From Enterovibrio qingdaonensis (GTDB lineage Bacteria > Pseudomonadota > Gammaproteobacteria > Enterobacterales > Vibrionaceae): a stretch of DNA of 64,000 nt. Shown here piece after piece: positions 15,501-24,224 of this stretch. The number at the start of each line of letters is the position of its first letter. Positions within the stretch are counted from its first letter, which is position 1. A program made the position numbers and the translations under genes. The notes beneath the pieces were generated by a model. That model did not search any database and had not been told where the DNA came from. It saw nothing but the letters and a program-made list of their open reading frames with translations. The stretch lies in NCBI RefSeq assembly GCF_028683135.1, contig NZ_JAJUBB010000006.1:186001-250000 (forward strand). Direction: 5' to 3'.

Positions 15501-16460
15501 ATGACCAACCAACACGGCCAAAGTTTTAGCCTGTTGGAGCTTTCACAAAAGGGCGTATCAGACCCGAAAATCCGCAAAACCGAGTTGATGGTTCGTGCGC
15601 GTGGCTTTGAAGACCTCGCTAACGAGCTAGGCCATGTTGCCACCTTCCTCACCATTACTTGCCCGTCAAAGTATCACCGCAGTTATGCGACGACAGGCGA
15701 CGATAACCCTAAATGGCAAGGCTACACGCCAGCCGAAGCACAAGCCTATCTAAACGAGAACTGGAAACTGGTTCGCGCCAAGTTGCAGCGAGAAGACGTG
15801 CGTTTCTATGGCTTTCGCGTCGTAGAGCCTCAACATGACGGCACACCGCATTGGCATTTATTGCTGTTTGTTGAGCCTCGCCACTATGACACCTTGATAA
15901 ACATCATGCGTGAGTACGCGATGCGCGAAGATGGCGACGAAAACGGCGCAGATAACCACCGTTTCACCGAAGTGAAAATAGACCCTAACAAGGGCTCAGC
16001 AACGGGCTATATCGCTAAATACATCTCTAAAAACATTGATGGTGAGAACCTTGAAGCGGGTGTGTACGGTGAAGATCCAAAGTGCGCAGCGGCGAGGGTG
16101 GATGCGTGGGCAGCGTGTTGGAGCATTCGCCAGTTTCAGCAACTTGGCGGCTGTTCAGTGACAGTTTGGCGCGAATTACGCCGTTTAAAGGCAATGATGG
16201 ACGAAAGCAAGCTAGTAACAGAAATTCATGCGGCAGCGGATAAAGGCTGTTGGAAGACGTTCACTGATTTAATGGGCGGGGTGTTCTGTAAGCGCACAGA
16301 ACAGGCTATCGCGCCGCATTATGAGTTAGCCGTTGATACGGCAACAGGCGTTGTGAAAACCTCTATGTATAGCGAAGAGGAGTTTTTAAAGGTACTCAAG
16401 GGCATCTCAACAGGTGGTAAAACCATCATTACCCGAACCAACGAGTGGCATCTGTCTTGA
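15501..16460 (+). pseudogene. Phage replication gene A (P2-type) endonuclease, 5'-truncated
   Basis: 319 residues of a P2 gpA-like rolling-circle initiator, which nicks the phage origin. Present are the region FLTITCPSKYH, the metal motif GTPHWHLLLF (HUH-like) and the catalytic double-Tyr motif TGYIAKYISKNIDG. Family proteins are about 600-800 residues, so more than a third of the N-terminus is missing. The frame meets a stop just upstream, inside the transposon flank at 15477-15479. The C-terminal 80 residues also look shortened. No other phage genes are adjacent, so this is a prophage scar. Confidence 0.8.
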
Positions 16461-16517
16461 ATACAGATGCTCTTTTACTTGGAGTTCTGTGAATAACTGT
16501 ATTTTGGGTAAAAGGAA

Positions 16518-17504
16518 TTAGTAATCGTCTAACGACACGGATAGCGTTGATGCCAATTCTTCAATAATTTTTCTATCAAGAGGCCAGTTTTTTTTCAGAG
16601 TTGCTCTTCTCTCTATTAAAAGCCAGCAGGTGAATATGGAAATACTTTGCTGAAAGAAAGGGTTATCCTTACTTTTATCTTTTATTAGATCAGGCAAACA
16701 ATATTCTTCGTTGGATAGAATTCTTCTCATTCTTTGAGCAAAGTTACATTCGAATAGTTCTTCAAAAGCATCCAACGCTTCCATTGAAGACTTTTGGAAG
16801 GTTATTGGCTTATGCCCCATGAATTCTTCATACATCGAGTCAAGAGTGTTGACTATATCTAAAGTTTCTATTGGCCCAGTAAGCTTATTGCTGACCTCTG
16901 AAAAGAAACCATCTGTAGTTTCAATCAGCGCCATGCTTTTCGCTACTGTCCGGTGGATCTCAGACTTGATGTCCTTGTTCGCTTTGTATATCGAGTCGTG
17001 AGTTAGTTCTGCGTAAGCGTGCTGTAGGAGTGTACGAATCTGGATTTCACATGGTATGCCACAGGGTATCTGTGTCCCTTGAAACTCAATAGGCTGTTTC
17101 GGTCTAACAACATAGTGAACAGATTGATAAGTAAAAAGGAGAGGATCCTTATCCCTCTCCTCACTGAAGTGCCGACACTCAACAGCATCCCAAAGTTTTG
17201 TTTCCCTTATGATTTTAGCTACAGCTTCTACATGTTCAACCAGAAGTAAAACGAATCGACAACCGACTTTGTCTTCAATTTCCTGATAGGGATCTGAGTA
17301 ATTCTTGTTTGGTCGGTAAAACGCCTTATCGATAAGAGAGTTGTCGTCCTTTATCCTAGCTTTTGGCGGCAGTTTGATGAAACTGCCGATATCAAAACCG
17401 CTGTTAGTTAGCTCCTCTGAGATTTTAGAAACGACGAAATCCCCCCACCTTTTATATGAGGTCTTTTCAGTTGTCCATTTCTCTAAAAACTCAACTTGAT
17501 TCAA
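16518..17504 (-). CDS. RelA/SpoT-type nucleotide synthetase (alarmone synthetase-like)
   Basis: 328 residues. The (p)ppGpp synthetase domain fills about 40-175: PPKARIKDDNSLIDK, IEDKVGCRF (acidic metal site 77-78), YQSVH (126-130), EIQIR (153-157) and HAYAELTH (162-169). There is no HD hydrolase, TGS or ACT domain, so it could make but not degrade a pyrophosphorylated nucleotide. The C-terminal 150 residues are unassigned. Its start overlaps the stop of the NdpA-like gene by four bases (ATGA). It ends a three-gene operon with a 2-TM SLATT protein, the arrangement of a conflict system with a nucleotide or growth-arrest output (inference). Confidence 0.85.
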   Translation of the reverse strand: MNQVEFLEKWTTEKTSYKRWGDFVVSKISEELTNSGFDIGSFIKLPPKARIKDDNSLIDKAFYRPNKNYSDPYQEIEDKVGCRFVLLLVEHVEAVAKIIRETKLWDAVECRHFSEERDKDPLLFTYQSVHYVVRPKQPIEFQGTQIPCGIPCEIQIRTLLQHAYAELTHDSIYKANKDIKSEIHRTVAKSMALIETTDGFFSEVSNKLTGPIETLDIVNTLDSMYEEFMGHKPITFQKSSMEALDAFEELFECNFAQRMRRILSNEEYCLPDLIKDKSKDNPFFQQSISIFTCWLLIERRATLKKNWPLDRKIIEELASTLSVSLDDY

Positions 17505-18601
17505 CTTGTTGTGGCCATCTTTTCTTTAATTGTGATTTTAGTCCAACTTACAGCGTTGCCTTCGTCATCTGTGTCTATTGGCTCAATAACAACGCGGCTT
17601 TTGAATGTTTCTGCTGGCGCGGTCAGTTTGATGCTTTGACCAAACGAAACCTTCTGCAATTTCAGTTTAGTTTCAATGAATTGAGTATCTTTAGTGAAAG
17701 ATGTTTGAGGTAATCCCGCATCCGCTAAAAAGCTCGTATAATCATCAGTTGTTTTGCTATCAAAGTAGCTTTGGGCAAACTTGTTTGCATCAACGACACC
17801 GGATTTATCAAGTTTTAAGTAACAAATCAAAGCGCTATAAAGCTCATGTTTTTCTTCGTTAGAAATATCTTGTTTACTTATGAAGGCTTTAGTCTGCTCA
17901 TAGAACATTTTTGTTGTTCTGGCGGCTGAATCCGGATAGCCGCACCCCAAGAAGTCTTCATAGAAATACTGCGCTGCTGCTTTGCCGTCAGATTGACTGA
18001 TTTGATGATCTGCTATTGCTATTCGCCAGTTTGAATTTAGATCAGCCCCTGACTTGTTTCCCCTGCTCTTTTCGGCGAACGCAGCTGCTTTAAACAACTT
18101 TGTTGAAGGTGTCAAAAGAGCTTCTTTCACATAAGTCAAAGATATTTCGTTGGTTGCTGAGTTCACGGTCTTCTGATAAGCACTGTATATGTCAGCTTTA
18201 ATCACGCCAACGATAGTTCTTACTTTAGTTGGGTCTGTGGATCCAAATGTGCCATTGAATACAACAACAATACCTCCTTGCAGACTTTTTCTAGTTTGCG
18301 CGTCAGCTAGTTTGTCTGCGATTGAATATGAAATATCAATGTAATCTTGGTCGCTTGCATTTGGGAGTGATGTGAATAACGCTGGAGCGGCGGTAGTGTC
18401 TTGGTCGACAATAATCATGTCAACAGCTTTGGATTGGGAGCCTAACGCATCAATGACTCGTTGTCTAAACGTCTCCAACGCGGCATTGTCAAACTTTACA
18501 AAGTCAGAGCTCTTCTCTGGAGTTTTTTTGTCGCCATTTGGCTCGCGTTGGAAAATCTGATGGATACAGATTTTATCGATTTTCAGATGTGTAAGCTGCA
18601 T
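17501..18601 (-). CDS. NdpA/YejK-like nucleoid-associated protein
   Basis: 366 residues. The opening QLTHLKIDKICIHQIF, the internal DQDYIDISYSIADKLAD and the later TYVKEALL-like segments match the 37-kDa nucleoid-associated family (NA37, PF04245 type). The final strand region FKSRVVIEPIDTDDEGN also fits. Family members bind DNA, but their role in defence islands is unsettled. It starts two bases after the SLATT stop and overlaps the RelA/SpoT gene by four bases, so the three proteins are surely co-expressed. It is AT-richer by eye than the core genes. A second, housekeeping copy would be expected elsewhere. Confidence 0.78.
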   Translation of the reverse strand: MQLTHLKIDKICIHQIFQREPNGDKKTPEKSSDFVKFDNAALETFRQRVIDALGSQSKAVDMIIVDQDTTAAPALFTSLPNASDQDYIDISYSIADKLADAQTRKSLQGGIVVVFNGTFGSTDPTKVRTIVGVIKADIYSAYQKTVNSATNEISLTYVKEALLTPSTKLFKAAAFAEKSRGNKSGADLNSNWRIAIADHQISQSDGKAAAQYFYEDFLGCGYPDSAARTTKMFYEQTKAFISKQDISNEEKHELYSALICYLKLDKSGVVDANKFAQSYFDSKTTDDYTSFLADAGLPQTSFTKDTQFIETKLKLQKVSFGQSIKLTAPAETFKSRVVIEPIDTDDEGNAVSWTKITIKEKMATTS

Positions 18602-18603
18602 GT

Positions 18604-19113
18604 CTATTGCTCATTAGTATTATTGTAACTTGAAGTTTGCTGCCCTGAACGAATGATATTTCGCCACTCACTTCCGTTGTCTTCCCAAACGCTTTTGTAC
18701 TGTTCGAACAGTTTTTCCCACTTGCTTTCAGATACGCAGTTCTGGGACATAGCAAACCTGATTTCGTTTCTCAGTTGATACAGTTCTAATAGGGTGGATT
18801 TTTGCCGGTACCATAGCTTCTTGTAGTCAAACATAGCTCCCCACCCGTTAACAGCAGTGAGTAACGCTCCTAGAGCCAATGCAATGTTCCGCTGTATCTC
18901 CTCCCAACCCTCGATTGTTAAACCAAGCGTTATGGTTATAGCCAGACCCAAAAATATAGTAAGGGCATTGATACATTTAGTATTTCGCTTTTGTCTGACA
19001 ACTTTGTTTTTAAGGGTGTCGATACTGCTTTCAACTTCCTCAAGCAAGTAAACCTGAGGCGTCTTCTGAACTTGATTTTCCAAACTGCACTCTTTGTTAG
19101 TAGTTCTAGACAT
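18604..19113 (-). CDS. SLATT-domain two-TM membrane protein
   Basis: 169 residues. Two hydrophobic helices (about 48-67 and 75-94) are followed by FDYKKLWYRQKSTLLELYQLRNEI, the amphipathic helix that marks SLATT proteins. SLATT (SMODS and SLOG-associating 2TM) proteins are predicted pore-forming effectors in nucleotide-signal conflict systems. It is the first gene of the three-gene operon. About 200 bases upstream lies the tRNA-Ile2 3' end. Acting at the inner membrane is predicted; effector function is known only by family prediction. Confidence 0.78.
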   Translation of the reverse strand: MSRTTNKECSLENQVQKTPQVYLLEEVESSIDTLKNKVVRQKRNTKCINALTIFLGLAITITLGLTIEGWEEIQRNIALALGALLTAVNGWGAMFDYKKLWYRQKSTLLELYQLRNEIRFAMSQNCVSESKWEKLFEQYKSVWEDNGSEWRNIIRSGQQTSSYNNTNEQ

Positions 19114-19277
19114 TTTCGATTATGCCAGTACAGATTTGCGTTTGGAATCTCTCAAGTGATGGGATTATGAATTAGTAGATGTGAGTTGAAGAGTTGTGAA
19201 TCTGAGTGAGAGCTATGTCATCCTGAAAGCTACTTTGGAAATCTGCTACATATATGCTACACAGAAACAGAAAAGCA

Positions 19278-19312
19278 AAAGGCCTGAGTGGTTACTAACC
19301 TCTCAGGCCTTT
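19278..19312 (-). terminator. Terminator of tRNA-Ile2
   Basis: AAAGGCCTGAG and CTCAGGCCTTT form an 11-base stem with TTTTGCTTTT after it on the minus strand, six bases past the tRNA CCA end. Confidence 0.88.
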
Positions 19313-19317
19313 AAATT

Positions 19318-19393
19318 TGGTGGCCCCTCCCAGACTTGAACTGGGGACCAATCGATTATGAGTCGACTGCTCTAACCACTGAGCTAAGGGGCC
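19318..19393 (-). tRNA. ileX: tRNA-Ile2 (anticodon CAT)
   Basis: 76 bases on the minus strand: acceptor GGCCCCT pairs AGGGGCC, D arm GCTC/GAGC, anticodon stem GTCGA/TCGAT around loop CTCATAA, T arm CCCAG/CTGGG with TTCAAGT, encoded CCA. The body matches E. coli ileX rather than Met tRNAs, so the C34 is expected to be lysidine-modified and to read AUA. It lies behind rpoD as in E. coli. The accessory region begins just past its 3' end, a common integration site. Confidence 0.93.
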
Positions 19394-19485
19394 GTGTAGG
19401 CGAATGATTATAGGGGATGGGGGCGGGGGTGTCTAGCCGCAACCTGCCTATGTTCGGTATGCTTTTTAAGCACTTAAACAAGAAA

Positions 19486-19507
19486 AAGGCGAGCATGTGC
19501 TCGCCTT
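19486..19507 (-). terminator. rpoD terminator
   Basis: AAGGCGAGCA-TG-TGCTCGCCTT stem with TTTTTCTTG after it on the minus strand, downstream of the rpoD stop at 19536. Confidence 0.88.
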
Positions 19508-19535
19508 CTCATTTTTCGCTTAAATTGCGTCCGGA

Positions 19536-21377
19536 TTATTCGTCCAGGAAGCTGCGCAGAACTTCTGAGCGGCTTGGGTGACGCAGTTTACGCAGTGCTT
19601 TCGCTTCAATCTGACGGATACGCTCACGCGTTACGTCAAACTGCTTGCCGACTTCTTCCAGCGTGTGGTCGGTATTCATGTCGATACCGAAACGCATACG
19701 CAGAACTTTCGCTTCACGTGGCGTCAGGCCAGCAAGTACTTCGCTGGTTGCCATGCGCAGGTTGTTCATGGTTGCGGAATCCATTGGCAGTTCGAGGGTG
19801 GTATCCTCGATAAAGTCGCCCAGATGTGAATCTTCATCGTCACCGATTGGGGTTTCCATGGAGATTGGCTCTTTGGCGATCTTCAGCACTTTGCGGATCT
19901 TGTCTTCTGGCATTTGCATGCGCTCTGCCAGTTCTTCTGGCAGCGGCTCACGACCCATCTCCTGAAGCATCTGACGAGAGATACGGTTCAGTTTGTTGAT
20001 GGTTTCAATCATGTGAACAGGGATACGAATCGTACGCGCCTGGTCTGCGATTGAACGGGTGATTGCCTGACGGATCCACCATGTTGCGTAAGTCGAGAAC
20101 TTGTAACCGCGGCGGTATTCAAACTTATCTACCGCTTTCATTAGGCCGATGTTACCTTCTTGGATCAGATCCAAGAATTGCAGGCCACGGTTGGTGTATT
20201 TCTTCGCGATAGAAATAACCAGACGCAAGTTCGCTTCAACCATCTCTTTCTTCGCACGGCGCGCTTTCGCTTCACCGATAGACATGCGACGGCTGATGTC
20301 TTTAATACGTTCTACGTTCAGGCCGGTCTCATCTTCGATGATTTTCAGCTTCTGAATACAACGACGCAGATCTTCTTCGTACTGTTTCAGGCGGTCAACA
20401 TATGGCTTTTCAGTTGCCAGTGCTGCATCCAGCCAGTTGTCTGAAGATTCGTTGCCGGCAAACAGTTGAACGAAGGTTTTCTTCGGCATTTTCGCTTGGT
20501 CAACACACAGACGCATAACAATGCGCTCTTGTGTACGTACGCGGTCCATAGTGCCACGCATTTCGTTAACCAGACGGTCAAACTGTTTTGGTACAAGGCG
20601 GAATTGCTTGAACACTTCAGACAGCTCAGCAATCGCTGAATGCGTGTCGTCGTGGAAGCGACCGTTCTTGTTGATAGCAGCTTGCATAACTTCGTATGAC
20701 TGACGTAGCTCGGAGAATTTCTCACGTGCTAGCTCAGGGTCGATGCCTACATCTTCCTCTGAATCATCATCGTCATCGCTGTCATCATCGCCGTCATCGT
20801 CTTCGTCTTCCAGCTGCTCTTCGGTCAGTTCTGAACCGATATGAGTCGCAGTTGGTGCGATGTCGTCTTGGCTTGGGTCAACAAAGCCAGAAATGATGTC
20901 AGTAAGACGAAGCTCTTCCGCTTCAACTTTGTCGAATTGGTCAAGCAGGTAAGAAATTGAGCCAGGGTATTCGGCTACAGAGATCTGTACTTGGTTGATA
21001 CCATCTTCGATGCGTTTGGCGATGTCGATTTCGCCTTCACGAGTAAGCAGTTCTACAGTACCCATCTCACGCATGTACATGCGGACTGGGTCAGTGGTGC
21101 GACCTATTTCGGATTCTACGCTGGACAGTGCTGCCGCTGCAGCTTCGACGGCATCTTCGTCAGCTACAGTTTCAGACATCATCAGCTCATCGGCATCAGG
21201 AGCAGTTTCCACTACCTGAATACCCATGTCGTTGATCATCTGAATGATATCTTCTATCTGATCAGAGTCGACAATGTCTTCTGGTAGGTGGTCATTTACT
21301 TCTGCATAGGTTAGATAGCCTTGTTCCTTACCTTTTGCGACAAGCAACTTTAGCTGTGACTGCGGATTTTGATCCAT
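19536..21377 (-). CDS. rpoD: RNA polymerase sigma-70 factor RpoD
   Basis: 613 residues, the normal length for the gammaproteobacterial primary sigma. Region 1.1 ([23 protein letters not shown]) opens the protein. [21 protein letters not shown] is region 1.2, and an acidic insert rich in Asp/Glu lies near 190-215. Region 2.4 has [17 protein letters not shown], and region 4.2 has [20 protein letters not shown]. It directs RNA polymerase to housekeeping promoters. Last gene of the rpsU-yqeY-dnaG-rpoD macromolecular synthesis operon. Confidence 0.98.
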   Translation of the reverse strand: MDQNPQSQLKLLVAKGKEQGYLTYAEVNDHLPEDIVDSDQIEDIIQMINDMGIQVVETAPDADELMMSETVADEDAVEAAAAALSSVESEIGRTTDPVRMYMREMGTVELLTREGEIDIAKRIEDGINQVQISVAEYPGSISYLLDQFDKVEAEELRLTDIISGFVDPSQDDIAPTATHIGSELTEEQLEDEDDDGDDDSDDDDDSEEDVGIDPELAREKFSELRQSYEVMQAAINKNGRFHDDTHSAIAELSEVFKQFRLVPKQFDRLVNEMRGTMDRVRTQERIVMRLCVDQAKMPKKTFVQLFAGNESSDNWLDAALATEKPYVDRLKQYEEDLRRCIQKLKIIEDETGLNVERIKDISRRMSIGEAKARRAKKEMVEANLRLVISIAKKYTNRGLQFLDLIQEGNIGLMKAVDKFEYRRGYKFSTYATWWIRQAITRSIADQARTIRIPVHMIETINKLNRISRQMLQEMGREPLPEELAERMQMPEDKIRKVLKIAKEPISMETPIGDDEDSHLGDFIEDTTLELPMDSATMNNLRMATSEVLAGLTPREAKVLRMRFGIDMNTDHTLEEVGKQFDVTRERIRQIEAKALRKLRHPSRSEVLRSFLDE

Positions 21378-21470
21378 AGACGATATCCAACTTCGGGTCT
21401 GAGTGAAGAATTTAGTATGCGGAAACGCAAACTGCCAATTTTAGCAAATCACAAGTGTGCTGGCTAGTTT

Positions 21471-23222
21471 CTATTCGGGCCGGTTGAGGATTAACAACTG
21501 TAATTCCCGCTTCTCTTCGACTGATAAGCCGACGGTATTTGATTTAGCTTGCAACTTGGCTATTTGTTGTTGAACGCACTGGGCCAATATTTTGTCCAGT
21601 GAGTCTAAAAATACATCTAATGCATTGTCATCAGTGATGGGGAGTTCCCAACTGGCGAGTTTCGCTAACAATGCCTCTTGTTCTGTGCCGCGCCAATGTT
21701 CGAGCAGCTGTCCTGTCGTAATATTGGGACGAGAACGGCAAAGTTCAAGCATGGTGGTGAACAAATTTAGGCCCGGAATGGCAACTTCTTGCAGTCCGTC
21801 GAGCGGTGGCACCGAGTTTACATAGCTCGGGTTCTGCAATAACAGGGTGATCACTTCACGCATCGGTGTGCGTTTCATTTCCGGCAACGGCTTACGTTTT
21901 TGCGCCTGTCCATGCTCGCTGATGAGCTTTGAAAGCTGCGCTTCGTCCGGTAAACCGAGTTTTTGTCCCAGCATATTACGCAGGTATTGGCGCAAGGTGC
22001 CGCCCGGTACTTTGTCGATGAGTGGCACAGCCAACGTGGTGAGCTTGGCTTTGCCTTCACGGCTGCTGGTATCCACTTGTTCCATCAAATTGGCGAACAA
22101 GAACTCTGACAGGGACATGGCGTTACCCATGCGCTGTTCGAAGCCTTCTTTGCCTTCTTGTCGAACGATGGAATCTGGGTCTTCGCCATCAGGCAGGAAC
22201 ATGAATTTAAGCTGTCTGCCATCCACTAGGTGGGGCAGGGCTTGTTCCATGGCGCGCCATGCGGCTTCTCGGCCTGCGCGGTCACCGTCGTAACAACAGA
22301 CGACGTTTGACGTTTGACGGAACAGGGTTTGAATGTGTTCGGCGGTGGTCGATGTACCTAGCGACGCGACTGCATAGTCAACGTCAAACTGTGCCAGAGC
22401 AACCACGTCCATGTACCCTTCTACAACCAAAAGTTGCTGGGGTTCACGGTGCGCTTGTAACACTTCAAACAGGCCATAAAGCTCGCGGCCTTTGTGGAAG
22501 ATCGGGGTTTCCGGTGAGTTGAGGTATTTCGGTGTGCCTTCGCCGATCACGCGGCCACCAAAACCAATCACGCGACCACGACGATCACGAATGGGGAACA
22601 TGACGCGACCACGGAAGCGGTCGTAGCGGCGTCCGTTGTCGTTTTCAATCAACATGCCTGCAGACACCAGCGCTTGCTGGCTGGCAGTGTCTTGACCGAA
22701 ACGTGAGCGCACTTGGTCCCATTCGTCAGCGACGTAACCAATCCCGAATTTTTGTACGATTTCGCCTGACAGTCCACGGCCTTTGAGGTAGTCGATGGCA
22801 TGTTGTCCGTCGGTATTGCGAAGGCTGCTTTGATAGAACTTGGCGATTTGGCCCATCATTTGGTAGAGGTCGCGTTTTTGATCGCTTCGGGCGTAAGGGC
22901 CTTTCGGGCCGCCGCCGTCGTTTTCACGCGGAACGTCTAATCCTAGTTGGGAGGCGAGTTCTTCAATGGCTTCTACAAATTCCAGACGGTCAAATTCCAT
23001 GACGAAGTCGATGGCATTACCGTGAACACCACAGCCAAAGCAGTGATAGAACTGTTTGTCTGGGCTGACAGAGAAAGACGGGGTTTTTTCGTTATGGAAA
23101 GGGCAGCAAGCACCGTAGTTTTTGCCTTGCTTTTTCAGTTTTACCCTCGCGTCGATCAGCTCAACTATGTCCAGTCGGGCCAGAAGATCGTCAATAAATG
23201 CGCGTGGGATTTTTCCTGCCAT
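21471..23222 (-). CDS. dnaG: DNA primase DnaG
   Basis: 583 residues. The zinc-binding domain has Cys40, His43, Cys61 and Cys64. The TOPRIM core carries VVEGYMDVVAL and the DGDRAG metal motif. The C-terminal 140 residues form the helicase (DnaB) binding domain. It makes RNA primers at the replication fork. Upstream in the operon are rpsU and yqeY, and a stem-loop without a clean T-run lies in the gap. Expected family length. Confidence 0.98.
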   Translation of the reverse strand: MAGKIPRAFIDDLLARLDIVELIDARVKLKKQGKNYGACCPFHNEKTPSFSVSPDKQFYHCFGCGVHGNAIDFVMEFDRLEFVEAIEELASQLGLDVPRENDGGGPKGPYARSDQKRDLYQMMGQIAKFYQSSLRNTDGQHAIDYLKGRGLSGEIVQKFGIGYVADEWDQVRSRFGQDTASQQALVSAGMLIENDNGRRYDRFRGRVMFPIRDRRGRVIGFGGRVIGEGTPKYLNSPETPIFHKGRELYGLFEVLQAHREPQQLLVVEGYMDVVALAQFDVDYAVASLGTSTTAEHIQTLFRQTSNVVCCYDGDRAGREAAWRAMEQALPHLVDGRQLKFMFLPDGEDPDSIVRQEGKEGFEQRMGNAMSLSEFLFANLMEQVDTSSREGKAKLTTLAVPLIDKVPGGTLRQYLRNMLGQKLGLPDEAQLSKLISEHGQAQKRKPLPEMKRTPMREVITLLLQNPSYVNSVPPLDGLQEVAIPGLNLFTTMLELCRSRPNITTGQLLEHWRGTEQEALLAKLASWELPITDDNALDVFLDSLDKILAQCVQQQIAKLQAKSNTVGLSVEEKRELQLLILNRPE

Positions 23223-23289
23223 AAACCTATAAATATTCGGTGATTATTGGGTGAGATGTTACTCAGTATTTGCTACTAAGCGAATACGA

Positions 23290-23332
23290 ACAAGCCGCGC
23301 ACTCCAAAAATGGATAGCACGGCTTGTTTGCA
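23290..23332 (-). terminator. Stem-loop between yqeY and dnaG (partial terminator or processing site)
   Basis: CAAGCCG and CGGCTTG arms extended past one mismatch by GC/GC enclose a loop of about 20 bases. No proper T-run follows on the minus strand. The position resembles the attenuating hairpin between rpsU and dnaG in E. coli, where dnaG output is reduced. Confidence 0.5.
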
Positions 23333-23345
23333 GGTTGGATAAAAG

Positions 23346-23789
23346 TTATGCCAGATTCGCTTTAACGAGTTGGCTAATTTTACCCATGTCAGCGCGACCC
23401 TGAACCTGTGGTTTCAGGATGGCCATGATTTTCCCCATGTCTTGCATGGAGCTTGCGCCTGAAGTTGCGATGGCTTCTTTAACCAGAGCATCAACTTCTT
23501 CATCGCTGAGTGGCTGTGGCATGAACTCTTCCAAAACGGAAATTTCAGCCAATTCCACGTCAGCCAGATCATCACGGCCTGCTGACTGATATTGTGAAAC
23601 GGAATCGCGACGTTGTTTCACCATCTTGGTCATCACTGCCAGCACTTCGTCATCGTTCAGAGTTTTCTGACCGTCAACTTCCTGCTGTTTAATTGCAGCC
23701 ATGATCAAACGAATGGTGCCAAGACGAGGTTTGTCTTTGGCCTTCATCGCGGCAATTTGTTCACTCTTGATACGAGCAATCAATTCCAT
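23346..23789 (-). CDS. yqeY: GatB/YqeY domain protein
   Basis: 147 residues, single YqeY domain. MELIARIKSEQIAAMKAKDKPRLGTIR opens the helical first half, and DEEVDALVKEAIATSGASS lies in the tail that resembles the C-terminal domain of GatB. It is probably tRNA-interacting, but its exact role is unsettled. It is inserted between rpsU and dnaG, as in vibrios and pseudomonads. Confidence 0.93.
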   Translation of the reverse strand: MELIARIKSEQIAAMKAKDKPRLGTIRLIMAAIKQQEVDGQKTLNDDEVLAVMTKMVKQRRDSVSQYQSAGRDDLADVELAEISVLEEFMPQPLSDEEVDALVKEAIATSGASSMQDMGKIMAILKPQVQGRADMGKISQLVKANLA

Positions 23790-23813
23790 ATCACAATCCT
23801 GTATTAATCGTAA

Positions 23814-24029
23814 TTAGTACAGGCGAACGCGACGTGCGTTTTCGCGAGCCAGCTTTTTCAGGTGGCGTTTAACTGCAGCTGCTTTAGCGCGTTTGCGAAC
23901 GGTAGTCGGCTTTTCGAAGTGCTCACGACGGCGAACTTCAGAAAGGATACCTGCTTTTTCACAAGAGCGCTTGAAGCGACGCAGTGCTACGTCGAATGGT
24001 TCGTTTTCACGTACTTTAACTACTGGCAT
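23814..24029 (-). CDS. rpsU: 30S ribosomal protein S21
   Basis: 71 residues, the standard length. It opens [20 protein letters not shown] and ends with a very basic tail ([18 protein letters not shown]). It helps initiation by assisting mRNA binding to the 30S subunit. First gene of the macromolecular synthesis operon; a sigma-70 promoter lies about 80 bases upstream. Confidence 0.98.
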   Translation of the reverse strand: MPVVKVRENEPFDVALRRFKRSCEKAGILSEVRRREHFEKPTTVRKRAKAAAVKRHLKKLARENARRVRLY

Positions 24030-24103
24030 GTGCCTTTCACCTCAGGGGTTATCTAGTTAACGCTGGTGACAAAATGACCAGCTTTGATTAAAAATGGTGC
24101 GGA

Positions 24104-24133
24104 ATTCTAATCCGATACATGGGTACTTGTAAA
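24104..24133 (-). promoter_or_regulatory. Sigma-70 promoter of rpsU operon
   Basis: On the minus strand TTTACA (24128-24133) and TAGAAT (24104-24109) are 18 bases apart, about 75 bases before the rpsU start. Confidence 0.6.
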
Positions 24134-24224
24134 GCATAACTGGTGAATTTGATCGTGCCCATGTAAGATTGCCGCCTGTTTTTGAAAAGACAGTACGAAT
24201 AGTAACGAAATGAGCTGAGGTGTT

